Source: Gammaproteobacteria bacterium
GTDB lineage: Bacteria; Pseudomonadota; Gammaproteobacteria; Arenicellales; JAHEKD01
Assembly (NCBI GenBank): GCA_024638545.1
Contig: JAHEKD010000011.1
Span: 1,721-14,356 of the forward strand
Direction: 5' to 3'
DNA: 12,636 nucleotides
Position numbers and translations under genes: made by a program. Under the pieces are notes generated by a model. The model was not told the DNA's origin, did no database searches, and worked only from the letters and a program-made list of their open reading frames with translations. Below, one piece after another: positions 1 to 8,246 of the stretch (the stretch's first letter is position 1; each line of letters opens with the position of its first letter).

Positions 1-690
1 CCAGTAATCGGGGTTTGCTTTATACCGGATTACCGCGTCTTTTTGATAGGCGACGAGCTGAAACGGACCGGTACCCACCGGATCGATATCAATTTTTTCA
101 GGTGTGCCCGCTTCACGCATGGCATCGGCATATTCACTTGACAAAATTGATGCAAAATCCATTCCCAGATTAGCCAGAAATGGCGCCTCAGGTTTATTCA
201 GGACAAACTTAATCGTGTGATCATCAACTTTTTCAATGGCAGTAATTAAATCCGGCATACCCATTCCGCTGAAATACTCATAGGTACCGCCTGAGAGCTT
301 ATGATCAGGATGATCCGGGTTTAACTGACGGTCGAAGCTGTAAATGACGTCGTCGGCGTTAAAATCCCTGGACGGCGTAAAGCTCTCCGTGGTGTGGAAC
401 TTAACACCCTTGCGCAGGTTGAAGGTATATGCTAAGCCATCTTCGCTGACGTCCCAGCTCTCTGCCAGCCCGGGTTCAATGCTGGTTCCGCCTCTTTCGA
501 ACAGGACTAACTGGTCGAATATGTTGCGTGAAGTTGCATCAAATGTGGTTCCTGCAGTGTAAAGCGAAGGATTGAACCCCTCCGGGCTTCCCTCAGAACA
601 AAATACCAGTGTTTTCGCCTGAGAAGGCAGCGCTACTGCACCTAACAAGAGCGCCGGAATAAGCCCTTTTACAAGAATTTTAGATTTCAT
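1..690 (-). CDS. dppA: Periplasmic dipeptide-binding protein DppA (N-terminal part, runs off left edge)
   Basis: This is the substrate-binding component of the dipeptide ABC importer. It captures di- and oligopeptides in the periplasm and delivers them to the DppBCDF permease/ATPase. The 230 visible codons start with a Sec signal peptide: lysines at 2 and 4, a hydrophobic stretch at about 9-21, and likely cleavage after LPSQA at residue 25. The mature start KTLVFCSEGSPEGFNPSLYT matches the E. coli DppA pattern, and further on come GLAESWDVSEDG, NADDVIYSFDRQ, GMGMPDLI, EAPFLANLGMDFASIL and GTGPFQL. All are SBP_bac_5 landmarks in the expected order. The start is supported by AGGAG at 700-704, nine bases upstream; a second AGGAG directly abuts the ATG. 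About half of the protein lies outside the window, and any permease genes would be expected there. Family is certain. The dppA name rests on resemblance to the E. coli sequence recalled from memory. Confidence 0.93.
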   Translation of the reverse strand, partial: MKSKILVKGLIPALLLGAVALPSQAKTLVFCSEGSPEGFNPSLYTAGTTFDATSRNIFDQLVLFERGGTSIEPGLAESWDVSEDGLAYTFNLRKGVKFHTTESFTPSRDFNADDVIYSFDRQLNPDHPDHKLSGGTYEYFSGMGMPDLITAIEKVDDHTIKFVLNKPEAPFLANLGMDFASILSSEYADAMREAGTPEKIDIDPVGTGPFQLVAYQKDAVIRYKANPDYW

Positions 691-759
691 CTCCTGTTTC
701 TCCTAACAATTGTTTGAGATTGCGTAATTAACTATCTGAAAAATATGCATTTACTTAGT

Positions 760-771
760 TACTGATCAGTA
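760..771. promoter_or_regulatory. 12-base perfect palindrome upstream of dppA
   Basis: TACTGATCAGTA is a perfect palindrome about 70 bases upstream of the dppA start, within the AT-rich divergent region between dppA and prc (691-987). Its position would suit an operator for dppA. A 12-base palindrome can also arise by chance, and I recognise no regulator that binds it. The rest of 691-987 is AT-rich and holds no convincing gene. A TTGAGT at 938-943 could be a -35 box for prc, but no good -10 box lies at standard spacing. Confidence 0.2.
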
Positions 772-987
772 TATCGTGACTGAACCTTCACATAGGATAG
801 ATTAAAAAAACACAAAAACAATAGATATTGATAAATTTATTTATCATCCAAAAGCTTAAGAAATATACAAAACCATTAAAATCGAATGAACAGCAGGTGA
901 AATTTGCCCTCTATTTTTACCTGAATTTATATGGTTATTGAGTTAGAATCACCTTACCATTCAATAAATTAGAATCCGTTACACAAG

Positions 988-3102
988 ATGTTTAAAACAT
1001 TCTCAGTCTGCGTAACCATTTTACTGGTTACAGCGATAACCACGCTGTCAGCAAAAATTGAGATTAATGACTCAGCGACAGAAAAAAAATTCCAGAAGAT
1101 AACAAAAATCGTAACTGAGACTGTCAGTCGTCATAATTTCAAGCAGACACCGCTTGATGATGAACTGTCAAGAGTCATTTTTGACACATACCTGAATGAT
1201 CTGGACCCCAATCGCAGCTATTTTCTGGCTGCTGATATTGATCGTTACAATAAGTATTACGACCGCCTCGATGACGCCCTTGAAGATAGTGACCTGAACC
1301 CTGCCTTTACTATATTCAATCGATATCGTGAACAGGTAAACAGACAGGTTGGTTATGCATTAGAACTCCTGGAGGGCGAATTTAATTTCAATATTGATGA
1401 GGAGTACCAGTTCGATCGCGTTGACGAGCCCTGGGCAAAATCGCAGGAAATATTAGATGAAACCTGGCGAAAACGCGTAAAAAACGATTATCTGGGACTC
1501 AAGCTTTCCGGTGAAAAAGATGATTCACAAATCAGGGAGAACCTGACAAAAAATTACCAGTCTCTGAGCAGACGAACAAACCAGCTGAACTCCAGTGACG
1601 TATACCAGCTGTTTATTAATGCTTACACGGCTTCGGTAGAACCACATACGAGCTATTTCTCGCCCAGAACTTCAGAAAATTTCAAAATTCGAATGAGCCT
1701 GTCACTCGAAGGAATCGGTGCGGTTCTTGAGCCGGAAAATGAATATACCAAAGTACGTCGCGTTGTTGCAGGCGGTCCAGCTGCAACCAGTGAACAGCTA
1801 AAGAGCGGTGATAGAATCGTTGGCGTAGGCCAGGATGAAGAAGGACAAATAATTGACGTAATTGGCTGGCGTCTTGATGATGTCGTTGACTTAATCCGTG
1901 GTCCAAAAGGCACGACCGTAAGATTGAAAATCCTGCCTAAAGGCGCCGCCGAGGGTATGTCGAAAACTATTGCTATTGTTCGTGACAAAATCAAACTGGA
2001 AGAACAGGCCGCTAAAAAAGAAGTGTTTAAGGTTGAAGAAAATAATATCGAGCGCAACATAGGCGTCATTACATTACCTACCTTTTACAGCGATTTTGAT
2101 GCTCGCCAGCGTGGTGACAAAGATTACCGGAGTACCACGCGCGATGTAAAAAAACTATTAACAAGTCTGGAAGATAATGTTGACGGCATTATTCTGGATT
2201 TAAGAAACAATGGCGGCGGATCACTAACAGAGGCCAACGAGCTTACCGGACTGTTTATTAAATCCGGCCCCATCGTGCAGGTGCTTCAAACTGGCGGAAA
2301 ACTGAATATCAACCGGGATCCGGATCCCAATCTATTTTACTCAGGCCCCCTGGCCGTTCTTGTAGATAGGAACAGCGCCTCTGCATCTGAAATCCTCACA
2401 GGAGCAATTCAGGACTACAAACGCGGAATCGTAATCGGTGAACCGACTTTTGGAAAAGGTACAGTTCAAAATCTTATCGACCTTAATCAGTTTAACTGGG
2501 ATAAAACCGAACCCCTTGGCCAGCTTAAAATGACTATCGCTCAATTCTTCAGGGTTAACGGTCACAGTACTCAACACAGGGGCGTTGTGCCTGACATTGT
2601 CTATCCGACCGCATTCGACATTGACGATCATGGTGAACGTGCCCTCAAAAACGCAATACCGTGGGCAATGGTGAATCCTGCACGTTATCAGGCTTACGAA
2701 TCAGGCATTGATAATAATGTTATTGAAAAACTCAAGTTGAACCATGAAGTGCGAATAGAGCAGGATCCCGGATTCCACTACATTTTGACCCAGAGCCAAT
2801 CTGATTTTGAAATTGGCAAACAAAAATCCGTCTCACTCATTGAAGAAAAAAGAAAACAGCGTACTGAAATAATTAACTCGCAACGCTTAGCCCGCTATAA
2901 CCTTTATCGAGCTAATACAGGACAGGAAGAAATCGACAAGGAAACCTATCTAAAATCTCTGGAGGAAGATTCTGAACTCGATTTTTCTATCCAGGAGGAT
3001 ATTCTATTGAATGAAGCCGTCAACATTCTCTCTGATTTCCTAAACATCAGTGAAGCTGCTCTGGCCGTACAAGTTCCCGCTACAGATTCAAATATAAATT
3101 AA
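988..3102 (+). CDS. prc: Tail-specific C-terminal processing protease Prc (Tsp), family S41
   Basis: Prc is a periplasmic serine protease that degrades or trims proteins from exposed C-termini. In E. coli it processes FtsI and, with the lipoprotein NlpI, controls peptidoglycan hydrolase levels. The 704-residue product is close to the E. coli length (about 680). It has a signal peptide with likely cleavage after TTLSA at residue 22, an N-terminal helical domain to about residue 230, a PDZ domain at about 238-335 (LEGIGAVLEPE), and an S41 core at about 350-550 (DLRNNGGG at 404-411). The C-terminal region from about 560 is charged and typical of this subfamily. The catalytic dyad is intact: Ser465 in SASASE and Lys490 in FGKGT, 25 residues apart as in E. 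coli (430/455), and Asp476 matches the conserved core Asp. Only a weak ribosome-binding site precedes the ATG. The next gene starts 15 bases after the stop, so cotranscription is likely. Confidence 0.95.
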   Translation: MFKTFSVCVTILLVTAITTLSAKIEINDSATEKKFQKITKIVTETVSRHNFKQTPLDDELSRVIFDTYLNDLDPNRSYFLAADIDRYNKYYDRLDDALEDSDLNPAFTIFNRYREQVNRQVGYALELLEGEFNFNIDEEYQFDRVDEPWAKSQEILDETWRKRVKNDYLGLKLSGEKDDSQIRENLTKNYQSLSRRTNQLNSSDVYQLFINAYTASVEPHTSYFSPRTSENFKIRMSLSLEGIGAVLEPENEYTKVRRVVAGGPAATSEQLKSGDRIVGVGQDEEGQIIDVIGWRLDDVVDLIRGPKGTTVRLKILPKGAAEGMSKTIAIVRDKIKLEEQAAKKEVFKVEENNIERNIGVITLPTFYSDFDARQRGDKDYRSTTRDVKKLLTSLEDNVDGIILDLRNNGGGSLTEANELTGLFIKSGPIVQVLQTGGKLNINRDPDPNLFYSGPLAVLVDRNSASASEILTGAIQDYKRGIVIGEPTFGKGTVQNLIDLNQFNWDKTEPLGQLKMTIAQFFRVNGHSTQHRGVVPDIVYPTAFDIDDHGERALKNAIPWAMVNPARYQAYESGIDNNVIEKLKLNHEVRIEQDPGFHYILTQSQSDFEIGKQKSVSLIEEKRKQRTEIINSQRLARYNLYRANTGQEEIDKETYLKSLEEDSELDFSIQEDILLNEAVNILSDFLNISEAALAVQVPATDSNIN

Positions 3103-3117
3103 GCTTGCATAACAGGC

Positions 3118-4374
3118 ATGCAGTTCTCCTCTTTCGGGAAATTTTTTAATCGTAAAACTGGCATCGTCGATTTAATGGAGGACTTTGGTTGTGCCTACCA
3201 AAGCGAAAAACCCGTTTACATGCTGGGCGGAGGTAATCCCGCACATATCCCCCAGATGCAGCAGTGCTTCAGGAAACAGATGAGAGAGATTCTCGACGAC
3301 GGCAAGGCCTTCGATCGTATGGTTGGCAATTACGACGTGCCGCAGGGAGAGAGTGAATTTATTAACAATTTGGCTGAATTGCTTAATCAAACTTATGGAT
3401 GGCCTATTACCTCAAAGAATATTGCGTTGTCGAATGGCAGTCAATCAAGCTTTTTCGCACTCTTCAATGCGTTTGGCGGTGACTATTCGAACGGCAGCTT
3501 CAAGCAGATCTTACTGCCACTTGCACCGGAATATATCGGCTATACAGATATTGCCAATAATAGAGAGCTGTTTAAATCCACAAGACCCTCGATAGAATAT
3601 AAAAACGATGGTTATTTCAAATACAGAGTTGATTTTGATGCATTAACTGATTTAAAGGAGATCGGCGCTATTTGTGTTTCAAGACCAACAAATCCAACCG
3701 GCAATGTTATCACCGACAGTGAACTGGACAAACTCTCGAAAATTGCAAAATTGCAGGATGTCCCGCTAATAATTGACGGTGCGTATGGCATTCCTTTTCC
3801 GGGTATTATTTTTAATAATGCGAGCGTTATCTGGGATCAGCATATTATCCTGTGTTTTAGCCTTTCAAAGCTTGGATTACCCGGCGTTCGCACTGGCATT
3901 GTAATTGCTAATGAGCACACTATCGAGATGCTATCACACCTGAACGCCATCTATCAGCTCGCAATCGGCAGTACGGGGCCTGCACTGGTTAACTCACTGG
4001 TTAAATCCGGCAAGATTCTTAAATTAAGTCAAAATGTAATCAGGCCCTATTACCGGCAGCGCATGCAGGAAGCAGCAAACTGGGTAAAACACTATATGCG
4101 CGATATACCGGTCTTAATTCATCAGCCCGAAGGCGCAATTTTTCTATGGCTCTGGTTTAAAAATCTGCCGATTTCGACGCTGGAGCTCTATCGTCGCCTG
4201 AAATCCAGGGGTATCTTTGTTGTCGCCGGTGAACATTTCTTTCCCGGACTTGAGTCGGATGACTGGCAGCATAAGCATGAGTGTATCCGTTTGAGTTATG
4301 CCGGAAATCCGGATATTGTCGAAACCGGAATCAGGCTGATCGCCGAGGAATTAAAAGACTGCTACAGGCAGTAG
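3118..4374 (+). CDS. avtA: Valine--pyruvate aminotransferase AvtA
   Basis: AvtA is a cytoplasmic pyridoxal-phosphate enzyme that interconverts valine plus pyruvate and 2-oxoisovalerate plus alanine, linking branched-chain amino acid and alanine synthesis. The 418-residue product has the fold-type I layout. GGGNPAHIP (37-45) near the N-terminus is characteristic of AvtA, and NGSQS lies in the cofactor phosphate-binding region. Asn192 in RPTNPTGN, Asp220 and Tyr223 in IDGAYG, the Schiff-base Lys251 in SLSKLGLPGVRTG, and Arg391 in IRLSYAG (substrate carboxylate binding) are all present. The N-terminus (FGKFF, GIVDLMED) aligns with E. coli AvtA from memory. It lies 15 bases downstream of prc with only a weak ribosome-binding site, which fits translation as the second gene of a transcript. 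It converges on the amidotransferase gene across a 71-base gap. That gap has GC-rich complementary segments but no T-run, so I do not call a terminator there. Confidence 0.92.
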   Translation: MQFSSFGKFFNRKTGIVDLMEDFGCAYQSEKPVYMLGGGNPAHIPQMQQCFRKQMREILDDGKAFDRMVGNYDVPQGESEFINNLAELLNQTYGWPITSKNIALSNGSQSSFFALFNAFGGDYSNGSFKQILLPLAPEYIGYTDIANNRELFKSTRPSIEYKNDGYFKYRVDFDALTDLKEIGAICVSRPTNPTGNVITDSELDKLSKIAKLQDVPLIIDGAYGIPFPGIIFNNASVIWDQHIILCFSLSKLGLPGVRTGIVIANEHTIEMLSHLNAIYQLAIGSTGPALVNSLVKSGKILKLSQNVIRPYYRQRMQEAANWVKHYMRDIPVLIHQPEGAIFLWLWFKNLPISTLELYRRLKSRGIFVVAGEHFFPGLESDDWQHKHECIRLSYAGNPDIVETGIRLIAEELKDCYRQ

Positions 4375-4445
4375 CCGTTTGTCAGACCGGGAATGCATGC
4401 TCTCTTTTCCCGCCAGCCTCCCCAGCCCGGCAGACAGTAAGTGCA

Positions 4446-5147
4446 TTAGCTGCATTTATTTATCCAGTTTTGAAATAACTTTTTCTGCAGACCGTTTTTC
4501 TCATTCGCGATTTCAGGGTGCCACTGCACTGCGATTAAATTCGGGTAAGCATCAGATTCAATTGCCTCAATCACGCCATCTTCAGCAAAACCTACCGCCT
4601 GGAACCCTTTTGCGAGTTCCTTAATTGATTGATGGTGCCAGGATTTTACCGGGAACTCTACTGCACCCAGTAATTTAGCCAGGGCTGAATCTTTCTTAAG
4701 TCTTACATCATGATCAACAGCCAGATTTTCTTCCAGTCGATGTAAAACCGCGTTACCATAATTATCAGGCAGATGAGCATGGAGTGTTCCGCCCAGTAAG
4801 GTATTAATTACCTGCATACCCCTGCATGTGGCGAGCACCGGTTTTTTTTGATCGAGCGCAATCTTTGCAATATTCATTTCACTCTTATCCTGATCATCAT
4901 TAACCCAGTAGATCTGTGAATGTAAATCTCCGCCATAGTGCACTGGATTAATGTCACCGCCTCCAGTTAATATTATGCCATTAAGCAAGTCAATCAGTTT
5001 TTCAGTGTTGGACTCACCTGGCGGCAAGAGTACGGGTATGCCACCACAAAGGCGTACCGCAGACACATAATCCCTGGGATAATACTGATACCGGTCTTCT
5101 GAGCTGTAAACCGTTAGTCCGATCAGTGGTGATTGAGCAGCGGTCAT
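4446..5147 (-). CDS. Class I glutamine amidotransferase-like hydrolase (peptidase C26, PuuD-like)
   Basis: The 233-residue protein belongs to the C26 gamma-glutamyl hydrolase group of class I glutamine amidotransferases. Members include PuuD, which releases GABA from gamma-glutamyl-GABA in the glutamylated putrescine pathway. The family order is present: NGIILTGGGDINP (56-68), nucleophile Cys108 in ATCRGMQVIN, SWHHQSIK (169-176), and the His210/Glu212 pair in AVQWHPE. The catalytic triad is complete, so the enzyme should be active. The start ATG overlaps the stop of the upstream NUDIX gene as ATGA, indicating translational coupling. The neighbouring BetB-type aldehyde dehydrogenase recalls putrescine clusters, where an aldehyde dehydrogenase and PuuD act in sequence, but no gamma-glutamylputrescine synthetase or oxidase is in the window. 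The substrate is therefore open. It could be another gamma-glutamyl amide. The family call is firm. Confidence 0.9.
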   Translation of the reverse strand: MTAAQSPLIGLTVYSSEDRYQYYPRDYVSAVRLCGGIPVLLPPGESNTEKLIDLLNGIILTGGGDINPVHYGGDLHSQIYWVNDDQDKSEMNIAKIALDQKKPVLATCRGMQVINTLLGGTLHAHLPDNYGNAVLHRLEENLAVDHDVRLKKDSALAKLLGAVEFPVKSWHHQSIKELAKGFQAVGFAEDGVIEAIESDAYPNLIAVQWHPEIANEKNGLQKKLFQNWINKCS

Positions 5148-5695
5148 GACGCGACCTGCTGATATTTATTCAGAATAACAGACAAGCTAGGCGTAAATAA
5201 TTCCGGAGTTTGTAACATCCAGTTTGTCAGCTTGTGAGGTTCTATCCACATTCCCTGTGAAATCTCGACCTGGCAGTGCGCTATTTGACCGCTGTGGAAA
5301 ATTCTGTAGACCCAAATAAACTCATAACCCGTATTCCTGCTCGCCTGGAGTTTAAAAAGTTTTTCAGGTACTTCATCGAGCACAATGCCCAATTCCTCGA
5401 AAGTCTCGCGAATTACAGCCTGATCATAAGATTCACCGGACTCAAGGTGGCCACCCATAGAGGTATCCCAGAGCCCCGGGTTTGTATCCTTGCTCATCGA
5501 ACGTTTTTGCAGGTATAAGCGATTATTTACATCATAGACAAGCGCATGGACGGCGCGATGCAATAACTTTTTTTCATGAACAATATGACGAGGCTGTTGA
5601 TCAATCACTTCATCATTACTGTCAACCACATCAAAAATCTCATCACGTATCGACTGGTCTGAAATGTTGAACCTGTTTTGATCTGACTTATGCAT
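5144..5695 (-). CDS. NUDIX hydrolase (YfcD-like)
   Basis: NUDIX enzymes hydrolyse nucleoside diphosphates linked to another moiety, using divalent metal. The 183-residue protein has a complete NUDIX box from Gly82 to Ile104: GHLESGE, seven residues, then RETFEELGI, with metal-binding Glu97, Glu100 and Glu101. Before it come EIFDVVDSNDEVI, HRAVHALVYD, LYLQKRS and PGLWDTSMGGHL. This layout is shared by the YfcD group and isopentenyl diphosphate isomerase. Resemblance to isomerase is structural. The C-terminal part is too short and lacks the usual isomerase features, so hydrolase is preferred. The start lies nine bases after the betB stop, without a good ribosome-binding site, and the stop overlaps the amidotransferase start by ATGA. 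It is therefore the middle gene of a tight run. The substrate cannot be told from sequence. It may be a housekeeping enzyme for an intermediate of the pathway served by its neighbours. Confidence 0.9.
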   Translation of the reverse strand: MHKSDQNRFNISDQSIRDEIFDVVDSNDEVIDQQPRHIVHEKKLLHRAVHALVYDVNNRLYLQKRSMSKDTNPGLWDTSMGGHLESGESYDQAVIRETFEELGIVLDEVPEKLFKLQASRNTGYEFIWVYRIFHSGQIAHCQVEISQGMWIEPHKLTNWMLQTPELFTPSLSVILNKYQQVAS

Positions 5696-5704
5696 GTTCT
5701 GTTC

Positions 5705-7143
5705 TCAATAGGGGGCCTCCACATTGCCCATTTCGACATATACGCTTTTGACCTGAGTATAGTGATGAATGGCTTCGAGTGAATTTTCACGGCCGATGCC
5801 GGACTGCTTGTAGCCACCAAAAGGCATTTCTATGGGCGTGATATTGTAATTGTTTATCCAGCAAGTGCCGGCCTGGAGTTGGTTAATTACCCTGTGCGCG
5901 CGCTGGATGTCTTTTGTAAAAACACCCGCCGACAGTCCAAATTCAGTATCGTTAGCTCTGCGGATCACATCCTGTTCAGATTCAAATGCAAGCACTGCCC
6001 AAAGATCTCTTCTCTTACAATTTGCATATCATCCTCACAGCCATTAAAAACAGCCGGCGCAACAAAATTGCCCCTATCAAGGCCATCTTTAGTCACGCGG
6101 TATCCTCCACATAACAGTTTTGCGCCCTGCTTTTTTCCGGACTCGACATAACTCAGCACTTTTTCCATGTGGGCGCTCGAAATCAGCGCACCAACATGCG
6201 TTTCGGGGTCCAACGGGTCACCTATTTTCATCTGTGACACCCGTGCCACAAGCTTGTCTATAAAAACATCCAAAATCTTTTTGTGCACAAACACGCGGGT
6301 ACCGTTGGAACAGACCTCACCCTGGGTATAGAAATTCGCCATAATGGCCGCAGATACAGCATTATCGATATGCGCATCTTCAAATATGATCAACGGAGAT
6401 TTACCACCCAGTTCCAAAGTGACAGATTTCAGCGTTTTTGCAGCGGCCTGCATGACTTTTTTCCCTGTGCCCACTTCACCGGTTAGCGAGACTTTACTGA
6501 TTCTTGAATCCGATGTCATCATCTGGCCTACTTCCGCATCCCCCTGAATAACGTTAAAAACACCATCAGGCAATCCTGCCAGCGTATATATCTCTGCCAG
6601 CCTGGTGGCTGTTACAGGCGTCAACTCTGCGGGTTTAAATAACATCACATTACCACAGGCAAGCGCCGGTGCAGACTTCCAGCAGGCGATTTGAATAGGA
6701 TAGTTCCAGGCACCAATACCGGCACAGATCCCAAGCGGTTCTCGGCGGGTATAAGCGAATGACTTACCCAAATTTAAATACTCACCATTTATTGAAGATG
6801 CCACCCCCGCGTAATATTCTATACAGTCGGCACCGGAACTGATATCTACGACCAGGGATTCCTGCAGAGGTTTGCCCGTATCCAAGGTTTCAAGCCTGGC
6901 CAGCTCATCGTTTTGTTCTCTCAACAACCGACTTGCCTTGTATAAAATCCGACCCCTTTGTGCGCCTGTCATTGAGGACCACTCGATGAATGCCTGCTGT
7001 GAAATTTTGATCGCGTGATCAAACAGCGCCTGATCGGCCTGATCTACCAGGTCAATTTTCTGTCCGGTTGCCGGATTGATGTTCGCAAATGTTTTTCCAG
7101 ACGTTGAGTCCTTATATTCACCATTGATATAAGATCGAATCAT
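5705..7143 (-). pseudogene. betB: Betaine aldehyde dehydrogenase BetB, interrupted by a short deletion and frameshift
   Basis: BetB is a cytoplasmic NAD(P)-dependent dehydrogenase that oxidises betaine aldehyde to the osmoprotectant glycine betaine. The first 382 codons read normally: GAWNYP with Asn147, Lys170 in LFKPAE, VTLELGG with Glu244, and nucleophile Cys278 in QGEVCSNGT. At VREEIFG (codon 382, 5998-6000) the frame breaks and continues for only ten residues, CLHLNLNRM at the end. From 5998 another frame restores the family sequence: [21 protein letters not shown], then [20 protein letters not shown] and the normal C-terminus ending at 5705. Relatives read FGPVM before this AVL-type block, so three codons plus one base, about 10 bases, seem missing. 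Joined, the protein would be about 480 residues, near the usual 490. The start has GGAAGG at 7151-7156, seven bases upstream. Loss of the last ~100 residues should abolish activity. A sequencing fault is possible, but a 10-base loss is not a typical homopolymer error. Confidence 0.88.
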
Positions 7144-7311
7144 AATTTTACCTTCCGGCTCCGGGCACTTAAATCAGAACGTTGCCTAATTTCGGGTCGA
7201 AGTTCGATCGCAATACTTTAGCTCAAAAGTCACCACTACTGCTGCGATCAGTATCAACTCAACCGATTAAAAGACACTCAAAATATGTGAATATAAATTA
7301 TTAAATTAGAG

Positions 7312-7327
7312 TTGTATATGTATACAA
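7312..7327. promoter_or_regulatory. Palindromic possible operator overlapping the promoter/start region of the kinase gene
   Basis: TTGTATATGTATACAA has perfect 7-base inverted arms (TTGTATA/TATACAA) around a 2-base centre, and it ends 10 bases before the kinase ATG at 7338. TACAAT at 7323-7328 inside its right arm could be a -10 box, which would give a transcript starting a few bases before the ATG, almost leaderless. This would fit the absence of a ribosome-binding site. The shape resembles operators of dimeric repressors such as the GntR superfamily, but I cannot name a regulator and none is encoded nearby. The rest of 7144-7311, between betB and this site, is AT-rich with no gene. Confidence 0.4.
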
Positions 7328-7337
7328 TAAACTGGAT

Positions 7338-8075
7338 ATGAAAATTAAAACCATTTCCCGTGACGGTTGGGCTATCTATCACCCTGCCTGCGGGAGAGTC
7401 CAGGCAGAAAAAATACTTGAAATCAATCACCAGCGCCCCGAGTGTGTGTTGCGGGATCATCACAGAAGCCATGTTAACAGGATAGATTTTGAGGACGAGC
7501 AATATGTTGTCAAGATACCGAACAATAAAAACAAGAGCATGTGGATTCGATTCACAACTTTGTACAGGGACAGTGAAGTGGTAAGGGACCTGAAGTCTCA
7601 ATTATTACTCAAATCGTTGAATATCAATGCAGTTGAACCTGTTGCAGCACTTGAAAAGCGCAAATTCGGCATGGTCGTTGATTCCAGGATCATTTATGAA
7701 TACAGAGATGGCCAGGAAATTTCTGTTGATCATTACCCGGGTATGATGGACATCATGAAAATACTGCATGCAAACGGATATTTGCATGATGATCCACATA
7801 CAAAAAATTTTTTGCAAAAAGATAACGAGGTATTTGCTATAGACTGCAAGCCGCGTACTAATGTATTCGGAAAGGTGGGGATCGCCCACAATTTCATAAT
7901 ACTAGCCAGGCGCAGTGCTCACGCCCGGGAGGTATACAAGTTGGTCGGATCATCACCTTCGGATAATAGTGTCTATAAATTAATCAATATTCTGGTCAAT
8001 TCACAACAGTGCCGCAGAGCGGTAAAGAATGCGATCAAATCACGTCTTGGGATGAATTACAAACACGGCAAATAA
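7338..8075 (+). CDS. WaaY/RfaY-like lipopolysaccharide-core kinase family protein
   Basis: The 245-residue product has the minimal features of a small protein-kinase-like fold. An ATP-anchoring Lys59 sits in YVVKIP, the catalytic loop HDDPHTKN has Asp152 and Asn157 spaced as in HxDxxxxN, and Asp169 in AIDCK stands where the DFG aspartate falls. The segment RDSEVVRDLKSQLLLKSL followed by AVEPVAALEKRKFG and IIYEYRDGQEI matches the general pattern of the RfaY (WaaY) family, which phosphorylates heptose II of the lipopolysaccharide inner core in enterobacteria. Cytoplasmic action is expected, since there is no signal peptide or membrane helix. It stands alone on its strand, not in a core-biosynthesis cluster, so a different sugar or small-molecule substrate is possible. 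The first ATG has no ribosome-binding site but follows a palindrome (7312-7327). Family-level confidence is good; exact substrate is not known. Confidence 0.7.
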   Translation: MKIKTISRDGWAIYHPACGRVQAEKILEINHQRPECVLRDHHRSHVNRIDFEDEQYVVKIPNNKNKSMWIRFTTLYRDSEVVRDLKSQLLLKSLNINAVEPVAALEKRKFGMVVDSRIIYEYRDGQEISVDHYPGMMDIMKILHANGYLHDDPHTKNFLQKDNEVFAIDCKPRTNVFGKVGIAHNFIILARRSAHAREVYKLVGSSPSDNSVYKLINILVNSQQCRRAVKNAIKSRLGMNYKHGK

Positions 8076-8228
8076 TTGCGCGGTCACTGAAAAGAATCTG
8101 CAGTCATGTTTGCATGATTAATCGGCATCAGCTATTGGGTAAGCGCTTCCAGGAAAACTTTCAGGCGCTTGCACATAAAGATCCCACCCACTTAACTACA
8201 CTTTGATTCAGTGCATAGATATAAAAGG
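8076..8228. other. Intergenic spacer between the kinase gene and the MITE-like element
   Basis: No coding potential is seen on either strand. AAGCGC and GCGCTT near 8140-8170 could pair into a weak hairpin, but no T-run follows, so I do not call a terminator. Together with the 213-base element that follows, it makes a non-coding gap of about 370 bases between the convergent kinase and acyltransferase genes. Confidence 0.5.
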
Positions 8229-8246
8229 TTTAACCCGCATTTCTCA
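8229..8246 (+). repeat. Left terminal inverted repeat of the MITE-like element (18 bases)
   Basis: TTTAACCCGCATTTCTCA is the exact reverse complement of 8434-8451. The TTAA at 8230-8233 is probably the target site, and the element proper would begin at CCC (8234). Confidence 0.85.

Noticed and set aside
1653..2069. A 138-codon minus-strand frame inside prc
   Set aside because: It is antisense to the strongly supported prc coding sequence and has no family features.
4375..4445. Possible bidirectional terminator between avtA and the amidotransferase (CCGGG/CCCGG and CGGGAA/TTCCCG pairs)
   Set aside because: The complementary arms are separated by long loops and no T-run follows on either strand.
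5990..6005. Programmed ribosomal frameshifting as the explanation for the betB frame break
   Set aside because: There is no slippery heptamer with a downstream structure, and conserved residues are missing at the break, which slippage alone would not explain.
8141..8170. AAGCGC/GCGCTT inverted repeat after the kinase gene as a terminator
   Set aside because: A 6-base stem with a long loop and no T-run is not persuasive.
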